The notes: generated from the letters alone by a model not told the origin. 64,000 nt of DNA from Pohlia nutans (GCA_022496805.1 CM040102.1:19561955-19625954), one strand, 5' to 3'. Counted from the stretch's first letter, positions 10,181-22,209 are shown. Program-made: numbers and translations.

Positions 10181-10200
10181 TATCGGAGGATCCCCCGATA
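10181..10200. repeat. Palindrome copy in the 3' flank
   Basis: TATCGGAGGATCCCCCGATA, 40 bp beyond the poly(A) signal. The flank to 10430 holds nothing else I can name. Confidence 0.9.
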
Positions 10201-10434
10201 AGATGGTGCCTGAGTGTAAGTTTTAATTGAATTCTTCCTCAGTTTAGTTTTAGCTCAGTAGTCAGAGTCACTCCTTGCGGAATCAAATTGCACATGATAG
10301 ACTGAATGTGGATTCGATTGGAAGCCTCATCGCTTAGTTGTATTGGCTGTACTTGATGTTTTGATTAGTTGGCTTAGCCTGTATCGTCAGAGCTTGGGGT
10401 ATTAACCATGTTCTAGGAGATGCCTCTGGTAGAT

Positions 10435-10793
10435 GGCGTTCTATCGGGGGATCCCTTGTTGATTTCAGCTTACAAGGGTCTTGATTCTCCCGAAGTATTC
10501 TCTCAATCATCCAAGTTCTCCCGCAGGGAAGGCGTTCTATCGGGGGATCTCTTGTTGATTTCAGCTTACAGGGGTCCCGACTCTGCCGAGGTTCGAAGTC
10601 ATCCAAGTTCTCCCATCAGGGAAGGCGTTCTATCGAGGGATCTCCTGTTGATTTCAGCTTACAAGGGTCCCGACTCTCCCGAAGTTAGAAATCATCCATG
10701 TTCTCCCGTCAGGGAAGGCGTTCTATCGGGGGATCTCTTGTTGATTTTAGAAATCATCCAAGTTCTCCTGTTCTATCGGGGGATCCTCCGATA
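10435..10793 (+). repeat. Tandem array of about 93-bp units, each starting with a palindrome half
   Basis: Units start GGCGTTCTATCGGGGGATC at about 10441, 10537, 10630, 10723 and 10773 (steps 96, 93, 93, 50). Each continues TTGTTGATTTCAGCTTACA and ends ATCCAAGTTCTCCC. The first four keep only the left half-palindrome; the last (10774-10793) is the complete near-palindrome. Coding frames here are by-products of the repeat. Confidence 0.85.
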
Positions 10794-11166
10794 GGATCTG
10801 ACTGGAATTCCCCCGTGGTCCAAAATTCAGCCAGAGTCGCCCGTCTTATTTGGGGTTTCTGTCCAGAATTAGACAGTCCATATTTGAGCCCTTTTTCCAG
10901 AACTAGATAAATGATGCATAAATACATCTTTTAGCATGATGATAAATATGGTGTCCACGTCACCTTTACTACCAAGGGTGGAGAATGATGCTCTTATACT
11001 ATTTGTTGATGCCTAACACTAGTAAACTAGCAAAAAGAAACACAAGTAAATGAACTAAACTACCGTAGGCGTATAGGGGGTTTGTCACTCCCTTGATGAA
11101 TAATTATTTAAGATGTACAAAGTTGGTTCAGAAAAATTTAAAATTATAACTTGTGGAATTTGTATA
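10794..11166. other. Gene-free spacer
   Basis: No supportable gene, and no repeat recognised apart from the LINE target-site copy that begins at 11167. Confidence 0.6.
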
Positions 11167-11181
11167 TTGATTTATTCCAAT

Positions 11182-12170
11182 ATACCTTTACCACAAACCC
11201 AAGAGACACAAACAACAAACCACAGCACACACATTATTACATGGAATGCCTCATCTTTAAACACAGCCCTACCAAGCCTACAAAACTTAATCTCAAACAC
11301 CACAACAAAACTAGCAATAATCACAATACAGGAAACCAAACTAACCGCAACAAAATCAACAAAATACATACAAAACCTATTCCCAAGTTATAAGCTAATT
11401 TTCAATAACACACACTCCCTAACAAGATGCATGCAACAAAGAATGCCGTATACCCCTGCAAGAGGCGGACTACTCACTCTAATAAATAACAAATACGCAT
11501 ACCCAGGAAATATCACCAAAATACCTACTCCAGCCGAAATCTCAACATATTTACAAATTATACAAATAAAAAATGCACCATTACAACCTTGGCTAATACT
11601 ACATATGTACATGCTTTCCCACTTAGAAGATATTCAATACATCACAATAATACAACAACAAATAACACAACAAATCATAGCACATCCAAACCACACATAC
11701 ATTTTATGTGGAGATTATAACAGAGATATAGCGCTCTTATAGGTAGACAAAACGAATCCAACATAACACCTCCGCAAACAGAAGACATAGCATGGCGCGC
11801 ATTCACAGATACTCTAAATTTAACTTACATACCAACAAATAGCACATTCACCAGACAAGGTGGCCAAAACTACACCCAAACAAGTTTAATAGATGGATAC
11901 TACATCAAAACTCCCAATAATACACTGTATACTTCAATCACAAACCACGACCACAACCTAAACTCAGACCATTCACCAGTCCCTTTACAAATACCATCGA
12001 ACACACTATTAGCTCGCCCCACACAACCAAAAACAAACAAACCACCCAGGATTCTAAACCCCATCCCTCAAAATAACATTGAAAAATTCAAAACACTATT
12101 TTTCGAAGAAAACTCACTCCAAATAAATGAACTCACTACTATATTAATGAACGAACAATTAACAAACAAC
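11182..12170 (+). pseudogene. LINE copy 1: APE-type endonuclease domain
   Basis: Motifs of the apurinic/apyrimidinic-endonuclease-like domain occur in order, some in different frames because of small lesions: HIITWNASSL (catalytic Asn), IQETKL (metal-binding Glu), RGGLLTLINNK, YILCGDYNRD (Asp/Asn), TSLIDGYYIK and LNSDHSPV (catalytic Asp-His). This domain nicks target DNA for target-primed reverse transcription. The first frame stops at 11742 and coding resumes after a frameshift. Upstream ORF1 and ORF2 N-terminal sequence is absent because of 5' truncation. Confidence 0.85.
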
Positions 12171-12179
12171 CAATGACAA

Positions 12180-14529
12180 ACATCTTATACAAAATTAGAT
12201 CACTTAATACAACAAATATCAGAAAAAATTCAAGAAACTTGTAGTGCTCCACCTCTACCCTCACTAACACAACGCAAAGCTCAACAAGGAGGTTTATTGC
12301 CCAGAACACTCCAAAAACAATGGAAAAAACACTTATCTACCTACCATTTGATCAGAAAAGCAATATACATAATAAAAACCATACCAGATTGGCAAAACCA
12401 CCCAATAATAGAAGATCTAAGAAACCACAACCACATTACCATCCCACCACCTCCTAACCCAGAATTAAATCCACAAGAATGGATTAAAACTTTAGCAGAA
12501 CTAGCTAAAACGGCAAACAAGCATGCACGTAAAATTACCACTAAATACACCCAAGACTGTGTCAAAAAAGCCATCACAAAATATAGACAACTATATGAAA
12601 AAAGCCCCAAAAAAATAAATAAAAGAGTTTTTAAGAACCAAGAAACACCACCGTTAGATTGCATTATGGATAGCAACAACAACATACTAACTAGTCCAGA
12701 AGACATAGCAAATGAAATCTATATCCAACAATCAATTGGTAATAGACCTACAGTCCCAACATGTTACTACCAACCAGAACACCCAACTAATTGCACATGT
12801 GGAGTCAAACAATACCCATGGCACGACCTAGATGGATTTATAATAGATAAAAGAGGAGACTCTCAAACACCACTACACAAATACTTCGACCAAGAAACGT
12901 ACGACTTATATTTAAAAAACTTTTCCAATAATAAAACACCAGGTCCAGATAGAATTCCAAACTCAATTTAGAAAAATATGCCAGATAGCTTTCACAAACT
13001 ACTATTCCTATTTTTCACCCATTGCTACAAACAGAAAAAAATCCTAGCGTCATGGAAAATAAGTTTAACCATACTTCTATACAAAAAAGGGGACCCATCA
13101 CTACTACCAAACCACAGGCCCATAGCACTTGCAAACACAATTTACAAATTATTCACTAGCACACTAACACTAATACTATCATCATATGGTGAAAAATATC
13201 AAATACTACACGACAGTCAAGAAGGATTCAGAGCAGAAAGAAGTACATCTAGACAACTACAACTACTCATAGCAGCCCTGGAAGATGCTAGATTTACAAA
13301 CCAAAACATATACCTTCTTTACATAGATTTCAAAAATGCATTCGGTTCCCTAGACCACGCTAGACTATTAGCTATAATGAAAGACCTCGGATATCCATCA
13401 GATGCAGTAAAACTAATTGGAAATATCTACTCACACTCTACTACTATATTTACCGGTGAACACTTCGGCAAAACAAAACCAATACCCATTCAAAGAGGCA
13501 CCATCCAAGGAGATACACTAAGCCCATACCTATTCTTGATATTCCTTGAACCACTACTTAGATGGTTACAAAGAGGAAATAACGGGTACACATTTGGCAC
13601 ATCGAAATTTCCCATTAGCTCTGCAGCATACGCAGACGACTTATAACAAATAATAACAAATAATCTCCAATCACTACAAACGCAATTAAATAAACTAGAT
13701 AAATTCTGTGAATGGGCTGGAATGGATTTAGGCGTACAAAAATGTGCCATCACTGGATGTCCCAATAAATCCAAACTAAATCCTATAAAATTTAAAACCC
13801 AAATACAAAACCACAACATATCTTATAGAAATCAACCAATACCAGTCCTACACCAAAACGAACCATATGTATACTTAGGCATTCAACTAGTACCCTCACT
13901 AAAATGGAAACTCCAAACGCACATCACCACAAACAAAACAACAGACCAATGTAAACAACTAGCCAAATGCCCTGCCACAATTAAACAAAAAATCAACATG
14001 GTTGACACCGTCATTAGAGCAGGCATTGCATACAGTTTCTATGCAGTCCCATATTCATTACCGACCATCAAAAAACTAGATAAAAAAAATTATAGGAATC
14101 CAAAAAACAACATGTGGTCTACCAAAATGCACAGCAAACGTAATAACCCAATTACCTCACGAACTCTTTGGTCTTGAAGCCTTCTCACTAAAAAACGCAT
14201 ACCTACGATGCATTGGTGAACAGCTTCGAAACGCCCTTAACGACCAAGGGAGACTAGGTATAATATATAAGGGACTAATACACCACATATTAGCCAAATA
14301 TGGAGGCGCGGAAGAAATCCCAAGAATCACACAATATGATTGCAGAAATTCACCAACCATACGTACACTATTTCTCTTAAAAAGTGCCGGAGGAATTCAC
14401 CTCAAAAGTACAAATGAAAATTTCCAACTTCATATGACAGAATTAGAACGAGAATGGCGAGCACAATCAACAATTGAACTTCCACATCTCAACCTCGAAC
14501 AATCACTCAAACTTTTACACAAATTATAA
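12180..14529 (+). pseudogene. LINE copy 1: reverse transcriptase region
   Basis: RT blocks are readable: NKTPGPDRIPNSI (block 0/1), RPIALANTIYKLFTSTLTLI, DSQEGFRAERSTSRQLQLLI, LYIDFKNAFGSLDHARLLAI (motif A, catalytic Asp), IQRGTIQGDTLSPYLFLIFL (block B) and SAAYADDL (motif C). Lesions include TAG at 12969, a stop just after YADDL at 13644 and an extra A near 14090. The equivalent 619-codon stretch in copy 2 is uninterrupted, so these are copy-specific decay. The region ends at TAA 14527-14529, which copy 2 shares exactly. Confidence 0.88.
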
Positions 14530-16866
14530 ATCCATAACATATACGAAATAAAACACATCACCCTTCCAAACGGAACAACCCTTATGGCGCCAGAAAACTT
14601 CAAAACATACTACAAAACACCAACCAAACTAGAAAGAAGGGCACTTCAAATAGCTGAACAATTGTTCTGCTACCCAAGTTGCACACCAAATTGCCCAAAC
14701 CCATGTGCAAGACACCCACCCGCCCGTACGCTTAAACCGAGATTCATCTCAAATAACGAAAACATACTACCAAGAGCACCAGATAACCCACCTCAACCTC
14801 CAGCCCCACGACAACACCTTCACCCAAATCCACCCCTCAACATAAAAAACAGCCCCCTAAGATTTCCCATCAACATAATATTAAACCATAAAACAAATAC
14901 CTCAAAAGATAAATACAAAATAACAAAAAAATATAACACATACCTATATCAATGGACTCTTCAAAACAATGATACATACAACAAATGGATGCCACAAAGA
15001 GAACTCTTTCCTTTCAACCACCCATCAACCATTGCACACAACATCAAACTACTAACAGAATACTACACAAGACTACAACACAACCAATATAAAAAAAATA
15101 TTAACACACATTTCACTCTTGAACAAAACAGAAATACAAGATTCATACCTCCACCCACATCCACCCCGCTTACACACATACACATACAAGAATGTAACCC
15201 GGAAAAAGACATCGTCTCCAATTACGATACCATACAAGTAAATAATGAACAAACCCACCTATATGAAGATAACGGTAGACACCTCATCACTATACCAACC
15301 ACTAGACTAAAATGGCTATGGCAACAATATAATAAAGCAATTTATAGCTCACACGGCCTAGTACCACAAACACAATCAATTGAAAAAGAAGTAATATGGC
15401 TCTATCAAAGATACAACCATAAAATCCCCAGAAAAGACCCACTAAAAGCCGCACAACATACTCTACCAACAAGTATTTTGGACTCCATTACTACCTCCTT
15501 TAATATCTCCCACTCATACTTCTCTTCACCAATAACATGTTCCACACAAATTTCAGAATTTTACTCTCCTTTTGCAAGAGATAAAGTCTTTGGATCACTC
15601 GGTACTGCCTTTCAATACAAATGGAAAGGCATAGGCTACGCCCACCCACATAATGAAGAAACAGCCCAACAAGCAATTCATTGGGCACGACTGGCAGCCA
15701 AAACTGACCAAAATAACATCACTATACTGGTTATACCAGATACAAATTGGTACCAAATTTTTTCCCCGCACAAAGGGCCTTTTTCAGACACACATATAAT
15801 TGCACACTTCGCTGCAAATTCCATCACATATGAAGAACCAACAATCCCACAAGAACTCCATAAACCAAAGACAGAACCCCTTGCAATCCGCGCCCTATGC
15901 ATTCATCACCAAAATCACAACATTGGTACACCATACCAAATAAATACAATTAAAGCAGCAATTGAAAACCTACAAATTCCACAATATCACATACAAATTG
16001 CTCCATATACCCCCCACAACACACCGGTCAATAAAAATAAAAAATGGAACAACCTCATATACCCGCCTTTCATCAACCCAACCACTTTAAACACGTCACC
16101 TCTACCAAACTTTGTGACAAACACTACACCTATATTCCAACCACAACATAGCTACTATACCGATGGATCCTTCTTTCCTCCTGAACAAGCTCCTGACGGA
16201 CATTGGAAAAAAGAAAAAGCCGGGTACGGAATATACAACTCTACAAAGGCTGACATGCAAATATCAGCAAGACTACCAGGCCTACAAACATGTTTTCGAG
16301 CTGAACTAATGGCTATCCATAGAACACTTAGATTAATCACTACTAAATACCCAGATGAACCGGCACATATATTTACAGACTGCCTCAACTGCCTATACAA
16401 TCTAAACACACACATCAAACATCCAACCACACACAACAATCACGCGGATAAAACCATACTAACAGACATGGTAGAAATGTTAAAAACTCGTACTCAACCC
16501 ACCACATTCCACAAAGTCAAAGCACATATTAACATTAAAGGCAACGAACAAGCGGATATACTTGCAAAAATGGGGGCCAGAAAAGAATACTTCAGAGCCA
16601 CAAGCTCATATGAATATGCACATACTACACCATTTTATTTTCAAAAAGATATATGGCCAGGATCTATAAAAGGGCCAGATAAAGGCCCCGTCAGATGTCT
16701 TCAAACATATCTAACCAAATACGACCAAGAAAATAACCTTGAAGAAATGGCAATCGAATTTCCAAACATTAGCAAATGGACCATGAACCCAAACATGGAT
16801 AACGAACTATCCAACACATTTTGGTCCAATCCAACAATCACTGACTTACAAAAAACAAAAATCTAG
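14530..16866 (+). pseudogene. LINE copy 1: post-RT region with RNase H domain
   Basis: The same frame continues past TAA 14527 through 18 sense codons to an ATG at 14584, then 760 codons without a stop. An early Cys-rich patch (CYPSCTPNCPNPCARHPPAR) may bind zinc. A poorly conserved middle follows, then an RNase H1-type domain: HSYYTDGSFF (first Asp), GLQTCFRAELMAIHRTLRLI (Glu), HIFTDCLNCLYNL (Asp) and VKAHINIKGNEQADILAKMG (His...Asp). RNase H would degrade the RNA strand after cDNA synthesis. Translation past the TAA would need readthrough or re-initiation. Confidence 0.85.
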
Positions 16867-17380
16867 ATGTTACACCCTCATGAACGCAGGAACATTCAAC
16901 AACAACCCTCAAGAAAACACAGTACCCCCATGGCTACTACCATGCACATGTGAACAACAAAGATGCCATTGCAACGCTAGATTTAAACCAGACATCCTCT
17001 GTGTAAAAGGACTCCCATACAAAAATGACCCACCATCACAACCATCAGACAACCTCACAATTCAATTTATCGAATTTACATACTGTAATGACAGATTCCC
17101 ACAACAAACAATAGATATCAAAAATCAAAAATACCAACCACTTCTTAACAACATTATTAATTTAGGATGGAAAGTAGACCCACTCATAGTCATCACGGCA
17201 GGAGCTAGAGGCACAACACATATCCCCTCCATGAAACTCCTCGAAACAAAACTTAAACTACCAGAAACTGCCATTAAACACACATTCAAAGAAATAAACG
17301 CCATTGCTATACATCATGCCGGATCAATTATTCTACACAAAAGAAAAATAGAAAATAACCAACCACTACCAATGGATTAA
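16867..17380 (+). pseudogene. LINE copy 1: restriction-like endonuclease (RLE) domain, N-terminal finger deleted
   Basis: After a stop and a deletion of about 0.22 kb relative to copy 2 (breakpoints in ACAAAAA microhomology near 16850-16858), the frame resumes and encodes a Cys cluster (CTCEQQRCHC) and the signature of R2/CRE/R4-type endonucleases. That signature is FKPDIL (PD), then IQFIEFTYC (the E of PD-(D/E)xK), then KYQPLLNNI and LIVITAGARGTTH. The CCHC finger and the RHN motif are lost here. Ends with TAA at 17378-17380. Confidence 0.8.
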
Positions 17381-17898
17381 TAAATAAAACAAAAACTACC
17401 AAACAAAAGGAGGGCAATGGTGAAGACCACTACTTATTTCTTTTGTATTTTTTGATTAGCTCAGAGTACACACTTGTCTCAGGTAGATGGGACGGGGCCG
17501 GTTGGTTGGTACAAACTTTCCTGCCTATGAATAATTCACTAGCAGCACCAAGTCATGTATATCACAATAAATGCTCAGACGGACTCCACGGGAATCGAAC
17601 CCGGACCGTACAATTGTAACATGAACGCCCTTCTCCAACCAACCTTGGAACCATGACTTGGCGACCTCTAGCAAAACAAACACCAATTTATACCCGCGCT
17701 AATTCTAATCTAACATACTTTACTAGTGTTACTAGTATTTATCTCTGGTCACTAAAGTGTCTATTCTCGAAAGAGGTGAGTAGTCTTGTACCAATGGACC
17801 TTTGTCCGGGGGGCATTGGCTCATTGTCAAGATGAACAGACACTTTATTCACGCCGGCCTCGAAAGAGGACCGGTGTTCATATCTATCATATCTATCT
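17381..17898 (+). other. LINE copy 1: 3' UTR and (TATC)n tail
   Basis: Matched throughout by copy 2 (23658-24171). It contains an antisense tRNA-like segment (17580-17652) and a terminal module of about 145 bp (17753-17898). That module has inverted AAAGTGTCT/AGACACTTT and two hairpins with GAAA loops (CTCGAAAGAG near 17766 and CCTCGAAAGAGG near 17859). The end is TATCTATCATATCTATC. A short-repeat tail rather than poly(A) resembles I/Ingi- or Dualen-like LINEs. Confidence 0.8.
17580..17652 (-). other. tRNA-like segment, antisense within the LINE 3' UTR (copy 1)
   Basis: The 73-nt minus-strand segment starts GGTTCCAAGG and ends GTGGAGTCCG. It has a box A-like TTGGTTGGAGAAGG, a GTT in the anticodon position and a perfect box B (GGTTCGATTCC) with a near-complete T-arm. 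The acceptor strands do not pair, so it is not a functional tRNA. It could be an old tRNA-derived SINE head captured by the LINE. Confidence 0.6.
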
Positions 17899-18085
17899 TG
17901 ATTTGTTCCAATTTTAAAAAAATCAGCCATAATCGATTGGTATGTCAAAGATGTACAAAAGCGACTTCTATTTGATGAATATGAGTTATGGACCGAGTAA
18001 AGCCTTGTGATTTATACAAAATCAGTGCACTAGTGTCAACAATGAATGTGAGATATGTAGAACTTGTCTCACTTTTTGGCCTCGC

Positions 18086-18628
18086 TTAACCCTTGAATGT
18101 CCCGATTCAACACTATTTTCAAAGAAGTGTTATAAAATGTTTGATGAAAACCAAAAATGGGGTTGATGGTCAAAGCAAAGTTGTAAATGTCAATGTGAAG
18201 ATCACTTCAGTACAATTAGATTTATTCTATATTTATTTAATACTTTAGATTAAAGTTTCAAGGTTTTCTCTTGAAATTCAATTAAAAATTCCACATTAGT
18301 ACATTAAAAAAAACATGGTAATGAAATTAGAATAATATGCACTACAAGATGGTATGGTTTCCATTATTTGATTCTACTTATTTTGGAAAATCATATTTAA
18401 GGTCTCTCTTTTTGAACTAAGAATGAAACTCAACATAAACAAATTTTGCTATTTTTCTAAAATACATAATAACCTATTTTGAAGATCCAAACTGTACAAA
18501 GGATAGTCAAGTTGTTCAAGAACTAAGAGAAATTTTGGTGGATGAAAATTGTTCAATTTGGATGAGAATCTAGTAGTTTCAATTTGTGCGTCATCCACAT
18601 AGTGAATGCTGGCGCATTAAAGGGTTAA
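18086..18628. mobile_element. TTAA-flanked MITE, piggyBac-like (543 bp)
   Basis: Begins TTAACCCTTGAATG and ends GCATTAAAGGGTTAA, so the termini are TTAA plus inverted CCCTT. Internal sequence (GATTCAACACTATTTTCAAAG, GTTGTAAATGTCAATGTGAAG) recurs at 22.9, 41.8-42.2, 43.0 and 49.9 kb. No coding capacity. Confidence 0.65.
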
Positions 18629-21600
18629 TTAGGCATTAAAATCTTTTACAAAAATGTGCACAACTTAAGGGTGAATAGTTCAAATCAAAAAAATCTTTTT
18701 GGATGTGATTTTTTACTTGGTTGTGCAAGTATTTTTAGATGAGCAATACTCAAAATAAGTCAGTCTACTATGTACAATTGAGCTTCAAAATCATGATTAA
18801 AACATTTTTTTTTCATTCAACTCATGAACATTCTTCACAACCTTATTGAATTTTGTCTATATCTTATTCATAAAAAACCTCAAATCACAAAAGTCTTTTT
18901 GGAGGTAGAAGGTAGCTTGGCCTTCTAAGGTTTTTAGTTGAAAACATTTCAAAATATGATCACTGATTATGTTCAATTGTACACTAAAGTCTATTGAAAA
19001 ATATGGTGGTGAGAATTCACATGGGTTAGTAAGTTCTTTGATTTTATCTTGTATCATTTGGAAGTGACTTGGAATACATTTGATTACAAGATCAACTCAT
19101 TCTCCCCCCACAACTGATACTTGATTATCTAAATAATATTAAGAAGTGTGAAAATTGCAATTATTCAAAGTTTTGTTAATTTCAAAAAATAAATTATATA
19201 AAATTTGGTAAAAACTACTTGTACTTTCCAAACAAAATCGGCACGCGTGTTATTTTTGAAATATTTATTGTCAAACTTGCTTTGCACCTACTATAGTTGT
19301 AGGTCTTTTTGGGCATGCTTTTTTAAGGTAGTGGGACCAATTCCCGACTGAATTTCAGGTTTGCATATTTAGACTTGTGAAAGAAATTTTTTATAAGTTT
19401 TGGATGCTCTGCAAAGCTATTGCAAAGGCATCCCCTAAAAAAAACATTTTTTGAGAATTTCTACAATTTTCTATGATTTTTTAAATCTGAAAGCTTAGAG
19501 TGACCATTAACCGCTCATAGAGTCATGGTTTTCATGAGAGGTTGGATTCTGAAAATAGAGTGCTTCTACACCAATCAGAAGCTCTTGATTTTTCCAAGCA
19601 TGGACGAAATTAGAACACTCTTGGACACTATCTAAAACCATGCTGGTTGGTTTCTGACACCCATCCCCCAACCAGTAGGGGTCGGAAATACAACCCAGTC
19701 GGAAATATGACCCTCTACCTTAGTCTATATAGGAGGTGTTTCTACTAGTACAAGTACTTCTTTTCTTTTAATGGCACCATGCTCTGACACTATTGCTATG
19801 TGCCCAAAGACCACTTTTTTAGTGTACTAATGTTATTTAGAATGAAATGTTTTACAGTGAAGATGTACACCATGTAAACAATAAAGTGTATGGTCAATTT
19901 ATGAACAATGATTTTTTTTACATGTGTACTTTCTACATATATTAGTGTAAATTAAGTTTGCATGTATTGGATTCTAGCATGACAATTTTCAAGAATAGAA
20001 CTATACTCGCACGCATGCATGATTTGTACTGTATAATATACTACTGAGACCCGTGCCGTTGAGCACATTGAGCTTGAGTTGTTTCCTCGAGGGATTCCAG
20101 TGCGGAACGGTTGAGTGAGACAAACCATGTTGTATTGTATAATAGATGGTTTGCCATTAGAATCAGGAGGGTTGTACTCAAACAAAAAACAAGGACAAAT
20201 TTATATTTGAAAAACACACTTGTAGAATTGCTATTTTGACTCAGTTTATAGTACTGCTATATTTATAACTTTAAAAACCTATTGTTTTCTCATCAAATAA
20301 ATTAGTTTTTTCATTCCCTTGGCTTCAAGCTAATAAGTGTGTATTCTAATATTTTTATTTCAAACTAATTGTAGGTCTTGTGCCCACTTTCAAAAGGATC
20401 TCAATGCACTAAATTGTATTTTATTTAAATACTATATAAACAAGTTTGGATCTTTGAGATTTTGCCTTAAAAATTTCTCAAAAGTTGATTACTTTGCACG
20501 ACGATTTGGCCATCATTGACTTACTCAACCACATATTTATTTTAGTCTATTTACGGGAATTGAAAAGCCATAAGAGTGTAGAAACTATCTTGATACATAC
20601 TAAGTTGTCTTGGAATCCTCTTTCAATTGTTAATGAGATCCAACAAAAATCCATCGAATTATAGTAGTTATTTTCAACACCGTACTAATTAGTGGTGATC
20701 AACATTGCTAATACCTTGCACTATTTAGTTCTACAGAGTGTGGATTATTGTTCAAATAATGTGATGAATTTTAACCCCTAAAGAACTAGAGCGATTTTCC
20801 TCCAGAAACACTCATATGCTGCTATTTAACTCCCCCATCCAAATATCCAGAAAAATGTCATTTTTTTCCCTTCTAATCATGAGATCTTGTTCTAAACAAT
20901 TTGAAAAATATACGCAATTTTTTTGTTGATTTTGACCTCACCAATTGCAAGATAATTGCGTTTAAAGGAAAAAATCACCCCATAAAGCACATGCCCAAAA
21001 ATTTCATATGTATTTGACTGTGGCTATATCAAAAAAACCTCACTACCAAAACCTATCGCACTTCACTTTCACATTTTATTTAATGTTACTTAGATGTGTA
21101 CCAATTTTTGTTGCGTTTGGAGATGTTTAGAATGTTGAAGAACACCCTGCACTTGTTGGGGGTTTCAAAATTTAAAAACAACTCTTTGTTTTTGGAATTG
21201 CAATACTTTTGGCTTTTTTATATATTTGAAACACAAATCCGAGCTGTGAAACATAAGTACATTCCACCCTCTATAGAATGGCAAAACAATTTTTGAAATA
21301 ATAAAATCTCCAAGTTTTAGAGACACATAACATATTTTTTAAAATAATTTAGGTATTAGGGGGGGGGGGGGGGGAAATAAAGGGTAGAAGAAGGGAGTCG
21401 AAGTGCCACCTCACCCAACCCATTCTAATGTTCATGACCCCACTAACTCTCAAGGTAGACTGCCACGTGGCAATCTTTCATTGGACACTTGTTTATTTAT
21501 TTTTATTTATTTTAAATTAAAAAAATAATTATTGATTTCAAAATTTTAATTTTTAACTTAAAATAATAATTTTTAACTTGAAATAATAATTTTAAAATTT

Positions 21601-21666
21601 TAAAATTTAAAATTTAAAATTTTAAAATTTAAAATTTAAAATTTTAATTTTAAAATTTTAATTTTT
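18629..21666. other. AT-rich gene-free stretch
   Basis: No gene supportable. A fragment at about 19745-19830 (CACCATGCTCTGACACTATTGCTATG) matches part of the MITE at 56370-56531. A G run lies at about 21361-21374, and 21480-21665 is built from AAATTTTAAA-type words. A TTAACCCCTAAAG terminus occurs at 20771 without a clear partner. Confidence 0.6.
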
Positions 21667-22209
21667 TTAACCCCTAAAGATCCTCATCTCTTTTGTAAAA
21701 GTCAAAGCACTATAATTTGCATACTTGAAATATCACATTGCATGATTTATAATTTTTCATAGATAGTCATCAACATTATGAAGGTATGACAAAATTTACA
21801 ACATGATTGGAAGATATTTTGAATATTTACAAATTTTATCATGTAAACAAGGTAAAAATTCAAAATAAATATATTTTGTCAAATTTAATATCAAAAATTA
21901 TATTTAAGGTAGAAAAAAGTTATATCTACAAGGAGAAAAAAATTGAAAGTGAAGAAATTAAAAGAGACCTATGATTGGAGCATTTTTAGAAAGCCCTTTG
22001 TATTTTGGGCACTCAAAATTCAAATTTATCGACGGTGAATTTTTTTCAAATGAAGTCTATTCTCCAATCCCAATGGTCAAAAGATGTATCATATCTTAAC
22101 TTGAACATCTAATGAAAACACCAACCACAATAAAGCTAAAATACTTGATTTTTGGGGCGTTTGACCAAAAATCAAGTATAATATGGTCAATTGGGCACTT
22201 AGGGGTTAA
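21667..22209. mobile_element. TTAA-flanked MITE (543 bp)
   Basis: Left end TTAACCCCTAAAGATCC, right end GGGCACTTAGGGGTTAA: inverted TTAACCCCTAA termini. Non-coding and AT-rich. A further inverted terminus occurs at 22524 (CCTTTAGAGGTTAA). Confidence 0.55.

Larger units (their letters stand above)
11167..17911 (+). mobile_element. LINE copy 1, 5'-truncated, with target-site duplication
   Basis: A non-LTR retrotransposon about 6.7 kb long (11182-17896). It is flanked by a 15-bp direct repeat with one mismatch, TTGATTTATTCCAAT at 11167 and TTGATTTGTTCCAAT at 17897. Similarity to the longer minus-strand copy begins abruptly at CCAATATACC, overlapping the duplication by a few bases (microhomology). 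Order: APE endonuclease, RT, RNase H, restriction-like endonuclease, 3' UTR, (TATC)n tail. The sense strand is rich in A and C and poor in G, unlike the flanks. Stops and frameshifts in the endonuclease and RT regions, and an internal deletion of the CCHC finger, make this copy dead. Confidence 0.92.

Noticed and set aside
10334..10910. Small proteins in the 93-bp array
   Set aside because: Repeat-derived frames with no conserved features; they follow the palindrome array.
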